Origin: Bacillus sp. 2B10
GTDB lineage: Bacteria > Pseudomonadota > Alphaproteobacteria > Sphingomonadales > Sphingomonadaceae
DNA: 64,000 nt
Direction of reading: 5' to 3'
Assembly (NCBI GenBank): GCA_003946805.1
Contig: RPSH01000001.1
Coordinates: 1 to 64,000, forward strand
In this document: positions 8,397-16,549 of the stretch, in pieces
Layout of the letters: each line of letters begins with the position of its first letter
Numbering within the stretch: the stretch's first letter is position 1
Position numbers and translations under genes: made by a program
The notes under the pieces: model-generated
Told to the model about the DNA's origin: nothing
The model's input: the letters and a program-made list of their open reading frames with translations, nothing else
Databases searched by the model: none

Positions 8397-10646
8397 ATGA
8401 AAAAGGGCCGGGACAAGCGGTCGACCATTATCAGAAATACGGCGGTGGTAACCGCAACGATGCTGCTGGCTGCATGCGGTGGGGGCGGTGGCGTCAATTC
8501 GCCCGGCAGCAACGCGCCCCCGACCGGGGCGCCGGCTCCCACACCTACGCCAGCGCCCACACCGCCGCCGACGGCAGCGGACAGTGTAGAGTACAAGGCA
8601 TCGGCCGGCGTTGCGGCGATGAAGGCCACCTATGCCTATGACAAAGGCATCACCGGCAAGGGCGTGACGATTGCCATCGTCGATACCGGCATCGATACAA
8701 CCGGATCGGAATTTGCTGGCCGGATTTCGCCGGACAGCACCAGCTTCGATCAGAAGATTGCCCGCTGCCGGACCTGCCCGGCCGAGACGGTGCGGTTCGA
8801 TCTGAAGGACGTCGATGGCCATGGTACGGAGACCGCAGCCATCGCGCTCGCCGCTCGTGACGGTCGCGGCATGCAGGGTGTGGCGCCTGACGCGACGCTG
8901 CTGGCGCTCAAGATCGCCGGCCCCGACATGACGAACGTCACGGAGACGTCGGGGCCCGTGCCACAGGGCGGCGGACCGAATTCCGCCCTGATTGGTCCGG
9001 CAGTTACCTACGCGGTGAACAAGGGCGCGTTCGTCATCTCGATGAGCCTTAACGGCTCTTCCACAGGTCAGGCCGCGATCGACCAGCGGGCGGCGATGGA
9101 TCTGGTGCGGACGCAGAACAAGCTGGTGGTCCAGTCCGTTTCCAACTTCGTCGACGATAACAGTTTCAGCGGACAGATTGCGGAGACCATGGTCGGCAGC
9201 GATCTGGCCAACAAAGACTGGTTCCTGTTCGGCATTCGCGTCGACAAAAACCTACAGCCGCCCTCGGGTAACGGCACGCCGGGGCCGCTCGCGGACCGTA
9301 TGCTCGCCGTGGTCGCGGCGGATGTGGCGGCCGTTGGCAAGGACGGCGAAGCTACCACGGTGACTGGCAACAGCTTCGCCGCTCCTGCGATCGCCGGTGC
9401 GGCGGCGCTGCTCAAGCAATATTGGCCGCAACTGGGCGGCAAGGAAATCAGCCGCATCCTGCTCGACACTGCTACCGATCTTGGTGCGGCAGGTGTCGAC
9501 GAAAAATTCGGCGCTGGCCTGCTCAATGTCGAGAAGGCGATGCAGGCACAGGCACCGGCCAGCTCCTTCGCTGCCGCACAGTCCGTACTGGCGCGTTATT
9601 CGTCGCTCAGCGTATCGGGTCCGTTCGGCGGTGCCGCCGGTGCGGCGGCGTTGGGCGAGAAGGTTGCTGGTATGACAGTCCTCGACCGTTATGGCCGCAA
9701 CTTCCAAATGACGGGTACATCCGGCATCCGTGCGCAGAGTTCTGGCCTTTTGGCCGGTGCGATGCTGACGCCGGTCGATCCGCCTTGGCTGATGCCCAGT
9801 ACCACCGACGCAAGGTTCGGCTTCGTATCGCCGGCCACGACTACCGGTTACTGGCAGGGCGCGCGATCAAACCGTCCGGCTTTTGCCTCTTTTTATCCGG
9901 TACCGGGGCAGACGGTCACGCTGGGCGCGAACGTGGCGATCGGCCAAAGTGCCTCCCTTGCCGGAGCACCGTTGCGCGGGATCGGTGCGACACCGGTCGG
10001 CATGTCATCGAGTTGGGCCAGCGGGGGCTGGTCGGCGTCGTTCGCGTCAGGCATCTCGCGTGATCGTCGTACCGGGCAGCGCACTATCGCGGTGACGACG
10101 CCACTTGGGATCGGCATGGAGCTGACCAACCTTGCCGAGCATGGCCGGGCGCTGGGAATGAGCGGCGGCCTAGACCTCGGGCTGGCGGGTGCCACGACGA
10201 CAATCGCGACGCTGACGATGCGACGCACCATTGCCGGGGTGGCGCTTTCGGTGCGGTCGACGGCTGCTACCACCCGCGTTTCAGGCGGATCTGCCCTGAT
10301 GCGCTTCGACGAGCCAGTGTTTAGCACTGCCTTCGCGGTCGAAGGCTCGCGCGGTCTGCTCGGTGGTATGGCGACGCTCGGTCTGTCCTCACCCCTTCGT
10401 GTTGAACGCGCGCGCGCCACTATGCTGGTACCGGTGACCTACGACCTGATGTCGGGGGCGCTGGCAACCCAAATGGCGAGGGTCGATCTGGTGCCAAAAG
10501 CGCGTGAACTGGATGTGGAGCTCGGCTGGTCGGCGGCACTGTCGCCGATGTCGTCGCTGCGCTTCGGCATCGCCCGCGCTTTCGATGCCGGCCATGTCGC
10601 AGGTGCGACCGACACGGCGGGATACGTGACGCTGGTGCTGCGATGA
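8397..10646 (+). CDS. subtilisin-like serine protease (S8), lipoprotein
   Basis: A 749-residue exported S8 protease. I choose the ATG at 8397 because it is followed by a proper signal peptide (KKGRDKRSTIIRN, hydrophobic core, LLAAC) with the lipobox Cys at residue 27. The frame is open 54 codons further upstream, but that stretch is not protein-like. A Pro/Thr linker follows. The catalytic triad is visible: Asp96 in IAIVDTGID, His142 in DGHGTE, Ser326 in TGNSFAAP (usually GTS). The C-terminal 300 residues are alternating short strands ending in YVTLVLR, reminiscent of an outer-membrane or autotransporter-like domain. It would act outside the cytoplasmic membrane. The three genes downstream on the same strand may belong with it. 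Confidence 0.85.
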   Translation: MKKGRDKRSTIIRNTAVVTATMLLAACGGGGGVNSPGSNAPPTGAPAPTPTPAPTPPPTAADSVEYKASAGVAAMKATYAYDKGITGKGVTIAIVDTGIDTTGSEFAGRISPDSTSFDQKIARCRTCPAETVRFDLKDVDGHGTETAAIALAARDGRGMQGVAPDATLLALKIAGPDMTNVTETSGPVPQGGGPNSALIGPAVTYAVNKGAFVISMSLNGSSTGQAAIDQRAAMDLVRTQNKLVVQSVSNFVDDNSFSGQIAETMVGSDLANKDWFLFGIRVDKNLQPPSGNGTPGPLADRMLAVVAADVAAVGKDGEATTVTGNSFAAPAIAGAAALLKQYWPQLGGKEISRILLDTATDLGAAGVDEKFGAGLLNVEKAMQAQAPASSFAAAQSVLARYSSLSVSGPFGGAAGAAALGEKVAGMTVLDRYGRNFQMTGTSGIRAQSSGLLAGAMLTPVDPPWLMPSTTDARFGFVSPATTTGYWQGARSNRPAFASFYPVPGQTVTLGANVAIGQSASLAGAPLRGIGATPVGMSSSWASGGWSASFASGISRDRRTGQRTIAVTTPLGIGMELTNLAEHGRALGMSGGLDLGLAGATTTIATLTMRRTIAGVALSVRSTAATTRVSGGSALMRFDEPVFSTAFAVEGSRGLLGGMATLGLSSPLRVERARATMLVPVTYDLMSGALATQMARVDLVPKARELDVELGWSAALSPMSSLRFGIARAFDAGHVAGATDTAGYVTLVLR

Positions 10647-10786
10647 CCTGCCACCTCGCCGCACGCGCCCCGCCTGCGGGCTGACGCCGCCAGTCGGCGA
10701 CCAAGTCGAAGACCACTAAAATTTGCGACGTCGGCACGGCTTCCCGGCGAACGATGTCGCGCATCCAACGAACGAGGAAGATGACG

Positions 10787-11875
10787 ATGATCAGAACGAT
10801 GGCGATCCCGACAATGATGTTGCTGGTGATAGGCGGTACGGTCAGCGTACCGAGCGTGGCACAGCCGGTGAAGACGGCACCCAAGCCGGCCAAGACGCTC
10901 GACATTGCCGGCATCCGCCCCGGCATGAAGACGGCCGACGCAGTGGCGCTGCTGCAGCGGACGGGTTGGACAGTGCGTGCCAATCCTGGCGACAGCTGGG
11001 CAGAGGTCGTAGCGGACGCGGTTGCCCGACGGCGCGATCAGATGCCGCCGAACTCCGCAAGATCCGGCGTGTATAGCTATAGCGCCGACAAGGGCGAAGA
11101 GAGCGTCTCGCTCAATATCACCCCGACGCCGGACGGTGGCCGGGTTGGTCTGGTCCAATATCGGGCGCCGCAAGCTGGCCGCAGTCACGAGCAAATTCGC
11201 GCTGAGGTGATCGCTCGCTACGGCCCGTCGATCTATGGCCCGCGCCAACGGGTACTGATCGCACCGCAGGGCAAGGACGGCGAGACGATGTCGCTCGAGG
11301 TGGACTCGACCGGGATGCACCTGACGCTGTCGCCAAGCAGCGCGGCGGACCGTGAAGCCCGCGCGCTGGTCGACCGGGCGGTGACTGCCCGGCTCGGCGC
11401 GGTCGGCACCTCATTTTTAAGCGGAGCGGCACATGCCCTACCTCATCGGCATGATCCTCGGCGATGTGCTCGGGCGGATCGGGTTCTTCCGCGCGGCGGG
11501 CGCAGCGCTGCTGCTGGGCGGGGTCGCGTTCCTCGCCTATCGTCTGGTGGCGGCGAACCTCGACCCGGCGATCGCCTACGGCGGCGGCGCAGCAGCACCG
11601 CTGGTGTTGTTCGGTTGGGCGATCTGGAATCCGGCGGCGTCGCGCTTCCGGCTATGGATCGTCGACGGCGTCTATCTCGCCGCACGGCTGGCGATGTGGT
11701 GGGCTGGCATCGCTTTCGCCATCGGCCTTGTTGCAGCCCAGTTCCGTATCGACCGCTGGCTAGCGGGGGAATGGCCGCAGGCGGCGACCGCCACCCTTTT
11801 CTGGCTGGTGCAGCGGGCACTGGGCGCGCAGGTCGCCCGCTCGCACCGGATCATGGGCGAGCGCAGCATCATTGA
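10787..11875 (+). CDS. secreted hypothetical protein with lost stop codon
   Basis: The start at 10787 is chosen because GAGGA lies about 8 bases upstream. It gives a signal peptide (MIRTMAIPTMMLLVIGG, then VSVPSVAQP). The mature part of about 180 residues contains GIRPGMKTADAVALLQRTGW, a layout often seen in small periplasmic domains. Function unknown. Real coding ends near 11420: beyond that the frame becomes Arg/Pro/Gly-rich and overlaps a membrane-protein gene in another frame. With four instead of five Ts at 11414-11418 the protein would end in TSF followed by TAA, 12 bases before the next ATG. The run-on to 11875 is therefore probably an artefact of a one-base insertion. Confidence 0.55.
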   Translation: MIRTMAIPTMMLLVIGGTVSVPSVAQPVKTAPKPAKTLDIAGIRPGMKTADAVALLQRTGWTVRANPGDSWAEVVADAVARRRDQMPPNSARSGVYSYSADKGEESVSLNITPTPDGGRVGLVQYRAPQAGRSHEQIRAEVIARYGPSIYGPRQRVLIAPQGKDGETMSLEVDSTGMHLTLSPSSAADREARALVDRAVTARLGAVGTSFLSGAAHALPHRHDPRRCARADRVLPRGGRSAAAGRGRVPRLSSGGGEPRPGDRLRRRRSSTAGVVRLGDLESGGVALPAMDRRRRLSRRTAGDVVGWHRFRHRPCCSPVPYRPLASGGMAAGGDRHPFLAGAAGTGRAGRPLAPDHGRAQHH

Positions 11876-11888
11876 GGTGGACGCATGA
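11433..11888 (+). CDS. small membrane protein (151 aa)
   Basis: Four hydrophobic segments are visible, at about residues 20-40, 47-66, 78-104 and 114-133 (for example AAALLLGGVAFLAYRLVAA and MWWAGIAFAIGLVAAQF). They make this an integral inner-membrane protein. The ATG at 11433 has GGAG about 8 bases before it. Its stop overlaps the next gene by 4 bases (ATGA), so the two are coupled. I do not recognise the family. It follows a secreted protein and a secreted protease, which suggests a small envelope-associated gene group, but no function can be stated. Confidence 0.65.
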   Translation: MPYLIGMILGDVLGRIGFFRAAGAALLLGGVAFLAYRLVAANLDPAIAYGGGAAAPLVLFGWAIWNPAASRFRLWIVDGVYLAARLAMWWAGIAFAIGLVAAQFRIDRWLAGEWPQAATATLFWLVQRALGAQVARSHRIMGERSIIEVDA

Positions 11889-12310
11889 GGTATCGGCTGA
11901 CGCTGCGCATAGTCGCGGCATTGATACCCACCGTCACAGTGGCTGCCGCACCTCGACCGGTCGTGCTGGAGGCAACGACGATGGCCGACTGGCGGTCGGC
12001 CAAACTCGACGGGACCGGTTGCTACTGGTCGCCGCGTCGGGGCGGACCGATCCAATTCGTCGCTGCCGGTAACACGGCGATGACCAAAGTCGGCGGTCGC
12101 ATCGTCATCCTAAAACCACGACGCGATGCAAAGCCCCTTTTCCCGTTCACCCATGACGCTTGGCGGGCCGATGACCTGACCATGCGAGTCGTGGATACCG
12201 CCCGGATTCGGGCGATGGGTTACGAAACGGTCACTACCGACGCGGTGCTGATCATCACCCGTCGCAACGTGACGATCCGGCTGCGCGGATCGATGATCTG
12301 CGGCTCGTAA
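11885..12310 (+). CDS. secreted hypothetical protein (141 aa)
   Basis: Residues 1-22 (MRYRLTLRIVAALIPTVTVAAA) are a signal peptide. The remaining 120 residues form a small beta-rich domain with two Cys (one in TGCYWSP, one in MICGS at the end) that could form a disulfide. Its start overlaps the stop of the membrane-protein gene. The mature protein begins RPVVLEATTMADWRSAKLDGTGCYW. It is probably periplasmic. Family and role are unknown. It closes the four-gene plus-strand group headed by the S8 protease. Confidence 0.6.
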   Translation: MRYRLTLRIVAALIPTVTVAAAPRPVVLEATTMADWRSAKLDGTGCYWSPRRGGPIQFVAAGNTAMTKVGGRIVILKPRRDAKPLFPFTHDAWRADDLTMRVVDTARIRAMGYETVTTDAVLIITRRNVTIRLRGSMICGS

Positions 12311-12510
12311 TCCTGATGATCACGAAGGTTTGACCAACCTTTTCCTGCATTCGGTCGAATGACGATGCGCCTTCATCGCGAAGGCGAAGGTAGACCGGCC
12401 GGCCCGGCCGGGGATGATTTGGGAAGTGCCTGCGGCTGTGCCGTAGAGGCGAAATGATGGTGCGGGGCCGGCGAGCAGCCCGCCGTTCCCGGGCAAAATC
12501 AAGGTCTTCC

Positions 12511-13047
12511 ATGTACATCGTAAATCGAGAGCGCGAGCTCGCAAAGGCGCGCGCGCTATCCGCCGCGCTCGCCATCGCCGAGCGCGGCGGTTGGCAGATC
12601 GACCGGTCGGTGCCGATCATCCCGCCGCCCTTTCGGAATTACCTGCACATCGCCGCCGCCGAGTTGCTGCTGGTGCCGTCGATCGAGCCGTCACGCGGGG
12701 ATCTCGACACCGTCGAGCGCGGCACCCGCATCGCCCGGTGCGATGCGCTGGTAGTGAAAGCGTCGAGCGCCGGACATCGAACCGTTTATTGTGCGGTCGG
12801 CGAGTGGCAGCGCCACGGTACCGTCTGGCATCACGCGAAAAGGCTGTGGCTGTCGCGCAGCAACGAGGGTTGGCTGGTGCCTGACCCGGCGGAGCCGGAC
12901 GAGAGTGCGGCGGTCTTCCGCCTTTCCCCCGGGCGCCTGCGCCCGATGATGCCGGCACGGCTGTCCGCCGCTGACGGAGGTTGTGATCTGATGCCGGGGC
13001 TGGCGAGGGCCGATGCTTTCCTTGCCGCCGTCTGGGCGGATCGCTGA
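12511..13047 (+). CDS. hypothetical protein (178 aa)
   Basis: A 178-residue cytoplasmic protein. I prefer the ATG at 12511 (MYIVNRERELAKARALSAAL). The frame opens 19 codons earlier but that part is an Arg-only stretch. The sequence is mixed alpha/beta with several Trp/His clusters (AVGEWQRHGTVWHHAKRLWL). No known motif. Its last base overlaps the ATG of the next gene (TGATG), so it is co-translated with the HUH-like protein that follows. This may mean it is a partner of that protein. Confidence 0.55.
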   Translation: MYIVNRERELAKARALSAALAIAERGGWQIDRSVPIIPPPFRNYLHIAAAELLLVPSIEPSRGDLDTVERGTRIARCDALVVKASSAGHRTVYCAVGEWQRHGTVWHHAKRLWLSRSNEGWLVPDPAEPDESAAVFRLSPGRLRPMMPARLSAADGGCDLMPGLARADAFLAAVWADR

Positions 13048-13682
13048 TGAGCAAGCCGCTGCCCTGGATCAGCCCGTCGGATGCCGACGACATGGTGTAC
13101 GACGACCCGCTCGGCTCGACGCCGGATTTCGGCTTCGCCCTGCTGCGCAAGAGTGCGAAGGGAAAGCGGAACAGCGTCGCCGATCTGGCCCGCGCCAAGC
13201 TGCAACCGAGCAAGCCGGCTGATACGGATTGGCTGGCAGATGGCCTGTGGCCGATCACCTGCACGATGCACCGCATCGTCACCGCGCCCGGTGTCGCGGT
13301 CCCGGCTGGCGCGCTGGAAGAAATCTTCCACGGGTATGACGCCAGAGCGAAAGCGCATCAGAAATTGCTGGCGGTCGTGCTGACCATGAGATTTCCGCAT
13401 AGCTGGCAACCTGCCGACATCCTTTCGCTGGTCGGAATGTACACACTGAAAAAGCTGGCGCTGCAACGCCGACTGACCAGCATGATTGTCGTGCATATGC
13501 CAGGTGACGAACTGTCCGCTCGCCGGCCTCACGCCCATGTCGTCTGCATGGCGCGCGTCCATCGCTCCTCGGGCTGGGGCGAGGTGCACCCCGATCTTGT
13601 CGCCAAAACCGCGCAGGCGCGATTCCAGCAGGAATGGGAGGGTTTCTACGACATCTGGGTGCCACGCTACCGCGACGGCTGA
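13047..13682 (+). CDS. compact protein with MobA/MobL-like HUH pattern
   Basis: A 211-residue protein whose C-terminal half carries VVHMPGDELSARRPHAHVVCMAR, with His150, His162 and His164. The spacing H-x11-H-x-H is identical to that of the relaxase at 5448 and typical of the metal site of MobA/MobL enzymes. The following segment (QEWEGFYDIW) also resembles the Arg/Trp helix after that motif. The rest of a relaxase is missing, and there is no clear catalytic Tyr in the usual place. It could be a reduced nicking enzyme, a replication initiator-like protein or an inactive remnant. It overlaps the upstream gene by one base. Confidence 0.5.
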   Translation: MSKPLPWISPSDADDMVYDDPLGSTPDFGFALLRKSAKGKRNSVADLARAKLQPSKPADTDWLADGLWPITCTMHRIVTAPGVAVPAGALEEIFHGYDARAKAHQKLLAVVLTMRFPHSWQPADILSLVGMYTLKKLALQRRLTSMIVVHMPGDELSARRPHAHVVCMARVHRSSGWGEVHPDLVAKTAQARFQQEWEGFYDIWVPRYRDG

Positions 13683-13748
13683 CTCCCTGAGGGCGGGATC
13701 CGCAGCGGTCCCGCCCGCCTGCCGGGGGCAAGAGACCAAGGAAGGAGG

Positions 13749-14282
13749 ATGCTCCCCGATCCGGGGATGAAAATGGAGAAGACGATAATGACGACCGACA
13801 AGACCGCGATCATCCGCCGCCACACCGAGGCCGTCGCCCAGATGCTGGTCGGCAGCCGCGCGATGAAGCCCGGCGCGGCGATCCTCGCCGGCGAAATGGG
13901 CGGAGCCGAAGGGCGGCTGCGTATCGGTGCCATCGCGCACAGCAGCGGCAACGATCTGATCTATCTGGATTTCGCCGATGGCGAAGACGGCTATCAGCTG
14001 ACCGGCATCACGCTGTGCGCCGTTCGCGACGGCATTTGCCACCTGCAGACCGACTGCCGCCTGTATTTGAGCCGGGGCGGATCGCGAGCAATCATTCTGC
14101 CGCAGGCGGGTATCCGCAAAGCATACCGGCTGGCGCCGGGCGAACTGATCCAACTGGCCCACCAGCCGGCCGACCGTGACGAGGGCATCGCCCGCGCCGA
14201 GGCGCGGCTCGCCAAGCTGGTCGCTCGCGACGCAATCTTCACCGATCGCGCCGCCGTCCGGACCCGGCCGCTGGCAGCCTGA
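13749..14282 (+). CDS. hypothetical protein (up to 177 aa)
   Basis: The frame begins at 13749 directly after AAGGAAGGAGG. Later ATGs at 13773 and 13788 are also possible, the last with GGAG 9 bases upstream. The first conserved-looking residues are MTTDKTAIIRRHTEAVAQML, so the shorter start may be right. The protein is a mixed alpha/beta globular domain (RLRIGAIAHSSGNDLIYLDFADGEDGYQL) ending in a charged helix. No signal peptide, metal motif or family is recognised. Confidence 0.55.
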   Translation: MLPDPGMKMEKTIMTTDKTAIIRRHTEAVAQMLVGSRAMKPGAAILAGEMGGAEGRLRIGAIAHSSGNDLIYLDFADGEDGYQLTGITLCAVRDGICHLQTDCRLYLSRGGSRAIILPQAGIRKAYRLAPGELIQLAHQPADRDEGIARAEARLAKLVARDAIFTDRAAVRTRPLAA

Positions 14283-14364
14283 TCCAAACCGGCTGACACG
14301 GTCGGTCGATCATCGCCTCGACCGATCATGACGGCTCAACATCCCGGTGACAGAACCTCTCTAC

Positions 14365-14453
14365 CTATAAAGCGGACGACCTCACAAATTCGGACAGCGG
14401 CCAATAAATATTTCATGCTTCTGTCCGAGAATGCTGAGCCGTCCGCTTTATAG
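14365..14453. repeat. nested perfect inverted repeat before the sigma-like gene
   Basis: The outer arms are perfect 14-mers, CTATAAAGCGGACG (14365-14378) and CGTCCGCTTTATAG (14440-14453). Nested inside are ATTCGGACAG (14388-14397) and CTGTCCGAGAAT (14421-14432), which pair except for two inserted bases. An A/T-rich centre (AATAAATATTTC) lies between. The right outer arm overlaps the first ATG of the sigma-like gene. There is no T tract, so it is not a classic terminator. It could be an operator, an mRNA structure that hides the start, or a recombination or replication site. Confidence 0.6.
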
Positions 14454-15060
14454 AGTAAGGGAGGCCGTCATCTCAGCCGTCACGCCGACAGCAACACCGG
14501 TTCAGCCGCCCGCCGATGTCTATTCGACTGCCGAGGTCAACGCGATGCTGGAGGCACTGACGACAACCGACCATCAGCGTCTGCTGCGGCGGTCGCGCTA
14601 TCTGGCGCAGGGACATTACATACTTTCCGGTGACCTGCGGCAGGAGGCGTTCGTCCGAGCGCTCGACGGTCGTCGCCAATGTCGGCGCGGCTACGACATC
14701 GTGAACTTCCTGATTGGGATCATGCGCAGCCTGACCTCGCAGGAACGGGAAGCCGAACGCGACGGCCTGCACCCGGTCCCGCTCGACCTCGACGACGATA
14801 CGCTGGCGATGGCCTCGTTGGCGCCCAGCCCGGAGCAGGTCGGGCATGATGCGCTGCATTACCGGCGGACCCTGGCCGCGATCCAACAGTCGATTGGGAA
14901 CGACCCGCAACTGGTCACGCTGCTGGATGCGGTGCTCGACGGTGAGAAGGGCATAGCCTTGCAGAACCGGCTGGGGCTCGACGCCAAGGCCCTCGCATCG
15001 TTGCGCAAGCAATTGCAGCGCAAGCTGGCGGCCGCCGCCAAGGACAGGAGCATACCATGA
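14431..15060 (+). CDS. sigma-70-like regulatory protein
   Basis: A helical protein of up to 209 residues. Residues 40-110 resemble sigma region 2 (TDHQRLLRRSRYLAQ, GDLRQEAFVRALDG, YDIVNFLIGIMRSLTSQEREAE). The C-terminal 40 residues (NRLGLDAKALASLRKQLQRKL) look like a region-4 helix-turn-helix. The first ATG lies within a palindrome and has no ribosome site. The ATG at codon 39 has GAGG 8 bases upstream, so the true start is uncertain. Its stop overlaps the next ATG (ATGA). It heads an operon with a small acidic protein and an ImmA-type protease, the layout of a protease-controlled regulator. Confidence 0.55.
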   Translation: MLSRPLYRVREAVISAVTPTATPVQPPADVYSTAEVNAMLEALTTTDHQRLLRRSRYLAQGHYILSGDLRQEAFVRALDGRRQCRRGYDIVNFLIGIMRSLTSQEREAERDGLHPVPLDLDDDTLAMASLAPSPEQVGHDALHYRRTLAAIQQSIGNDPQLVTLLDAVLDGEKGIALQNRLGLDAKALASLRKQLQRKLAAAAKDRSIP

Positions 15061-15407
15061 TCACCGAAGCGGACGAACTGATGCAGCTGCGACTGTTGGA
15101 CGACTTCCTCGACGGTGAGGATGTCGAACCTGATCTGGCCGACCTGCAGGCGGAGATCACCCGGGCGCAGTTGGCGGTAAAGAAAGCGAACCTGCGCGCG
15201 ATCCGGGCCAAACTCGATGCCCGCACCGACGCTCGGGTTGTCCCGATCGATCGGGCGCGTCTGCGAGCGCAATTGCAGCAAGCGATTTCGGGCGATGCCG
15301 ACCTGCGCATGACGCTCGCTGCCCGTGGCAACGACGACCATGATATCGACGACCTGATCGACGATCTCGCCGAACTTGACCATGACACCGGCGATCACCC
15401 TGCGTGA
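15057..15407 (+). CDS. small acidic protein between sigma-like factor and ImmA
   Basis: A 116-residue, strongly acidic helical protein. Residues 25-60 look like a coiled coil (LADLQAEITRAQLAVKKANLRAIRAKL) and the C-terminus is Asp-rich (DDHDIDDLIDDLAELDHD). Both ends overlap neighbours by 4 bases, giving tight translational coupling. By position and charge it could be an anti-sigma-like or adaptor protein that binds the upstream factor and is cut by the downstream metallopeptidase. That is inference, and no known anti-sigma motif is visible. Confidence 0.55.
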   Translation: MITEADELMQLRLLDDFLDGEDVEPDLADLQAEITRAQLAVKKANLRAIRAKLDARTDARVVPIDRARLRAQLQQAISGDADLRMTLAARGNDDHDIDDLIDDLAELDHDTGDHPA

Positions 15408-16144
15408 CGGCAAGGTTTGAACGACCTGCCGAGCGCTTACTTCATGACCTCGGCATCACCGAACCCGGCGAGATCGACGTCGAGGTCATCGCCTGTGCCG
15501 TTGCCACGGCGGTGCGCTATCGTCGCCTTGCCGTTGGCGATGCGCGGATCGTCGGTCTGGGCGACCGGGCGATCATCACGGTCGACGACCGCGCCAGCCG
15601 CGTCCGGCAGCGGTTCTCCGTCGCGCATGAACTCGGTCATTGGCACCATCATCGCGGCCAACGGCTGATCTGCCATGGCGCCGCCGACCAACAAGACGGA
15701 GCGGCGGGCTGCGAACGCGAGGCGGACGGGTATGCTGCGGACCTGCTAATGCCCCGCTTTATGCTGGAACCATTGGTTGCTGGTGTCCCGATGTCATTCG
15801 ATCTCGTCTATCAAGTTGCCGCCGCGTTCGGCGTCAGCGCGATGGCGGCTGCCTTGCGGCTTGCCGGTGTTCATCCTGCGGCATTCGCGCTTGTTGTCGA
15901 AGAAGCGGACGGGCGCCGATGGTTCAGACGGTCAGCCACCCTAAACCACCGTTGGTTTGTTCGGTCGAATGCACCATGCATGAGCGTGACGGCCGATCGA
16001 TGTGGATTGCCTCATCCGAATGTCCCGTTCGCTGTGCCAGCGCCGCAATGGTTCCTGGGTCAGGGCGTGAAAGACGCGCAAGCGCTCTACGCCATCGACC
16101 GGATGGCATGCGGTCGGGCAACGCATCTTATCGTGGTGGTTTAG
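15404..16144 (+). CDS. ImmA/IrrE family metallopeptidase
   Basis: A 246-residue protein with the zincin signature HELGH at residues 75-79. The presumed third ligand lies in CEREADGYAADLLMP (Glu about 104-106), exactly as in ImmA/IrrE proteins, which cleave regulatory proteins to switch on mobile-element or stress genes. The family core is about 150 residues. The extra 100-residue C-terminus contains three Cys/His-bearing loops (NAPCMSV, DRCGLPHP, RMACGRATH) of unknown role. The GTG start overlaps the previous stop. Its likely target is the 116-aa protein or the sigma-like factor of the same operon. Confidence 0.75.
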   Translation: MTARFERPAERLLHDLGITEPGEIDVEVIACAVATAVRYRRLAVGDARIVGLGDRAIITVDDRASRVRQRFSVAHELGHWHHHRGQRLICHGAADQQDGAAGCEREADGYAADLLMPRFMLEPLVAGVPMSFDLVYQVAAAFGVSAMAAALRLAGVHPAAFALVVEEADGRRWFRRSATLNHRWFVRSNAPCMSVTADRCGLPHPNVPFAVPAPQWFLGQGVKDAQALYAIDRMACGRATHLIVVV

Positions 16145-16549
16145 TCCGAGGGCACGCTACGGAAGATACTTGATGGATTGTGACTCGTCCGCTTTGGGCC
16201 GCAAACCTTACATAAGCTGCCTTTCGTTCATCAGAAGCCGATCGGCTGGACGGGATTCGATCGCTGCAGGGTTGGTGAGTGCGATCAGCAACCTAGGGTT
16301 GAGACCACTTCCGGCGCCAGCAGGTCCTTGGCCAGGCTCTGCAGGCCAGCCGGGCGGTCAGGAACTGCATCGTGCGCGTCCTGCGGTCGTTCAGCCCCAA
16401 GGCGTCGGAACTTTCCTTCCCCATCCTGAAAACGTGCGCCATACACCTTAGGGGAGACAATCCGTTTGCGGGTCGTTTTCCCCGTGATCGCCATGTTGGC
16501 GGTCACAACTCTCCGGGTGCCGCTGGTGCCCTTAATGGGAGCAACATTG
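16145..16549. other. spacer before the defence locus
   Basis: About 400 bases separate the ImmA gene from the sigma-like gene. A 73-codon minus frame (16285-16506) and a plus frame exist, but neither has a ribosome site or recognised homology. I see no tRNA or strong palindrome. The promoter of the downstream operon should lie here, though I cannot mark it reliably. Confidence 0.35.

Noticed and set aside
16285..16506. 73-codon minus frame in the spacer before the sigma-like gene
   Set aside because: No ribosome site, no recognised family and no coding neighbours on that strand; kept only as spacer.
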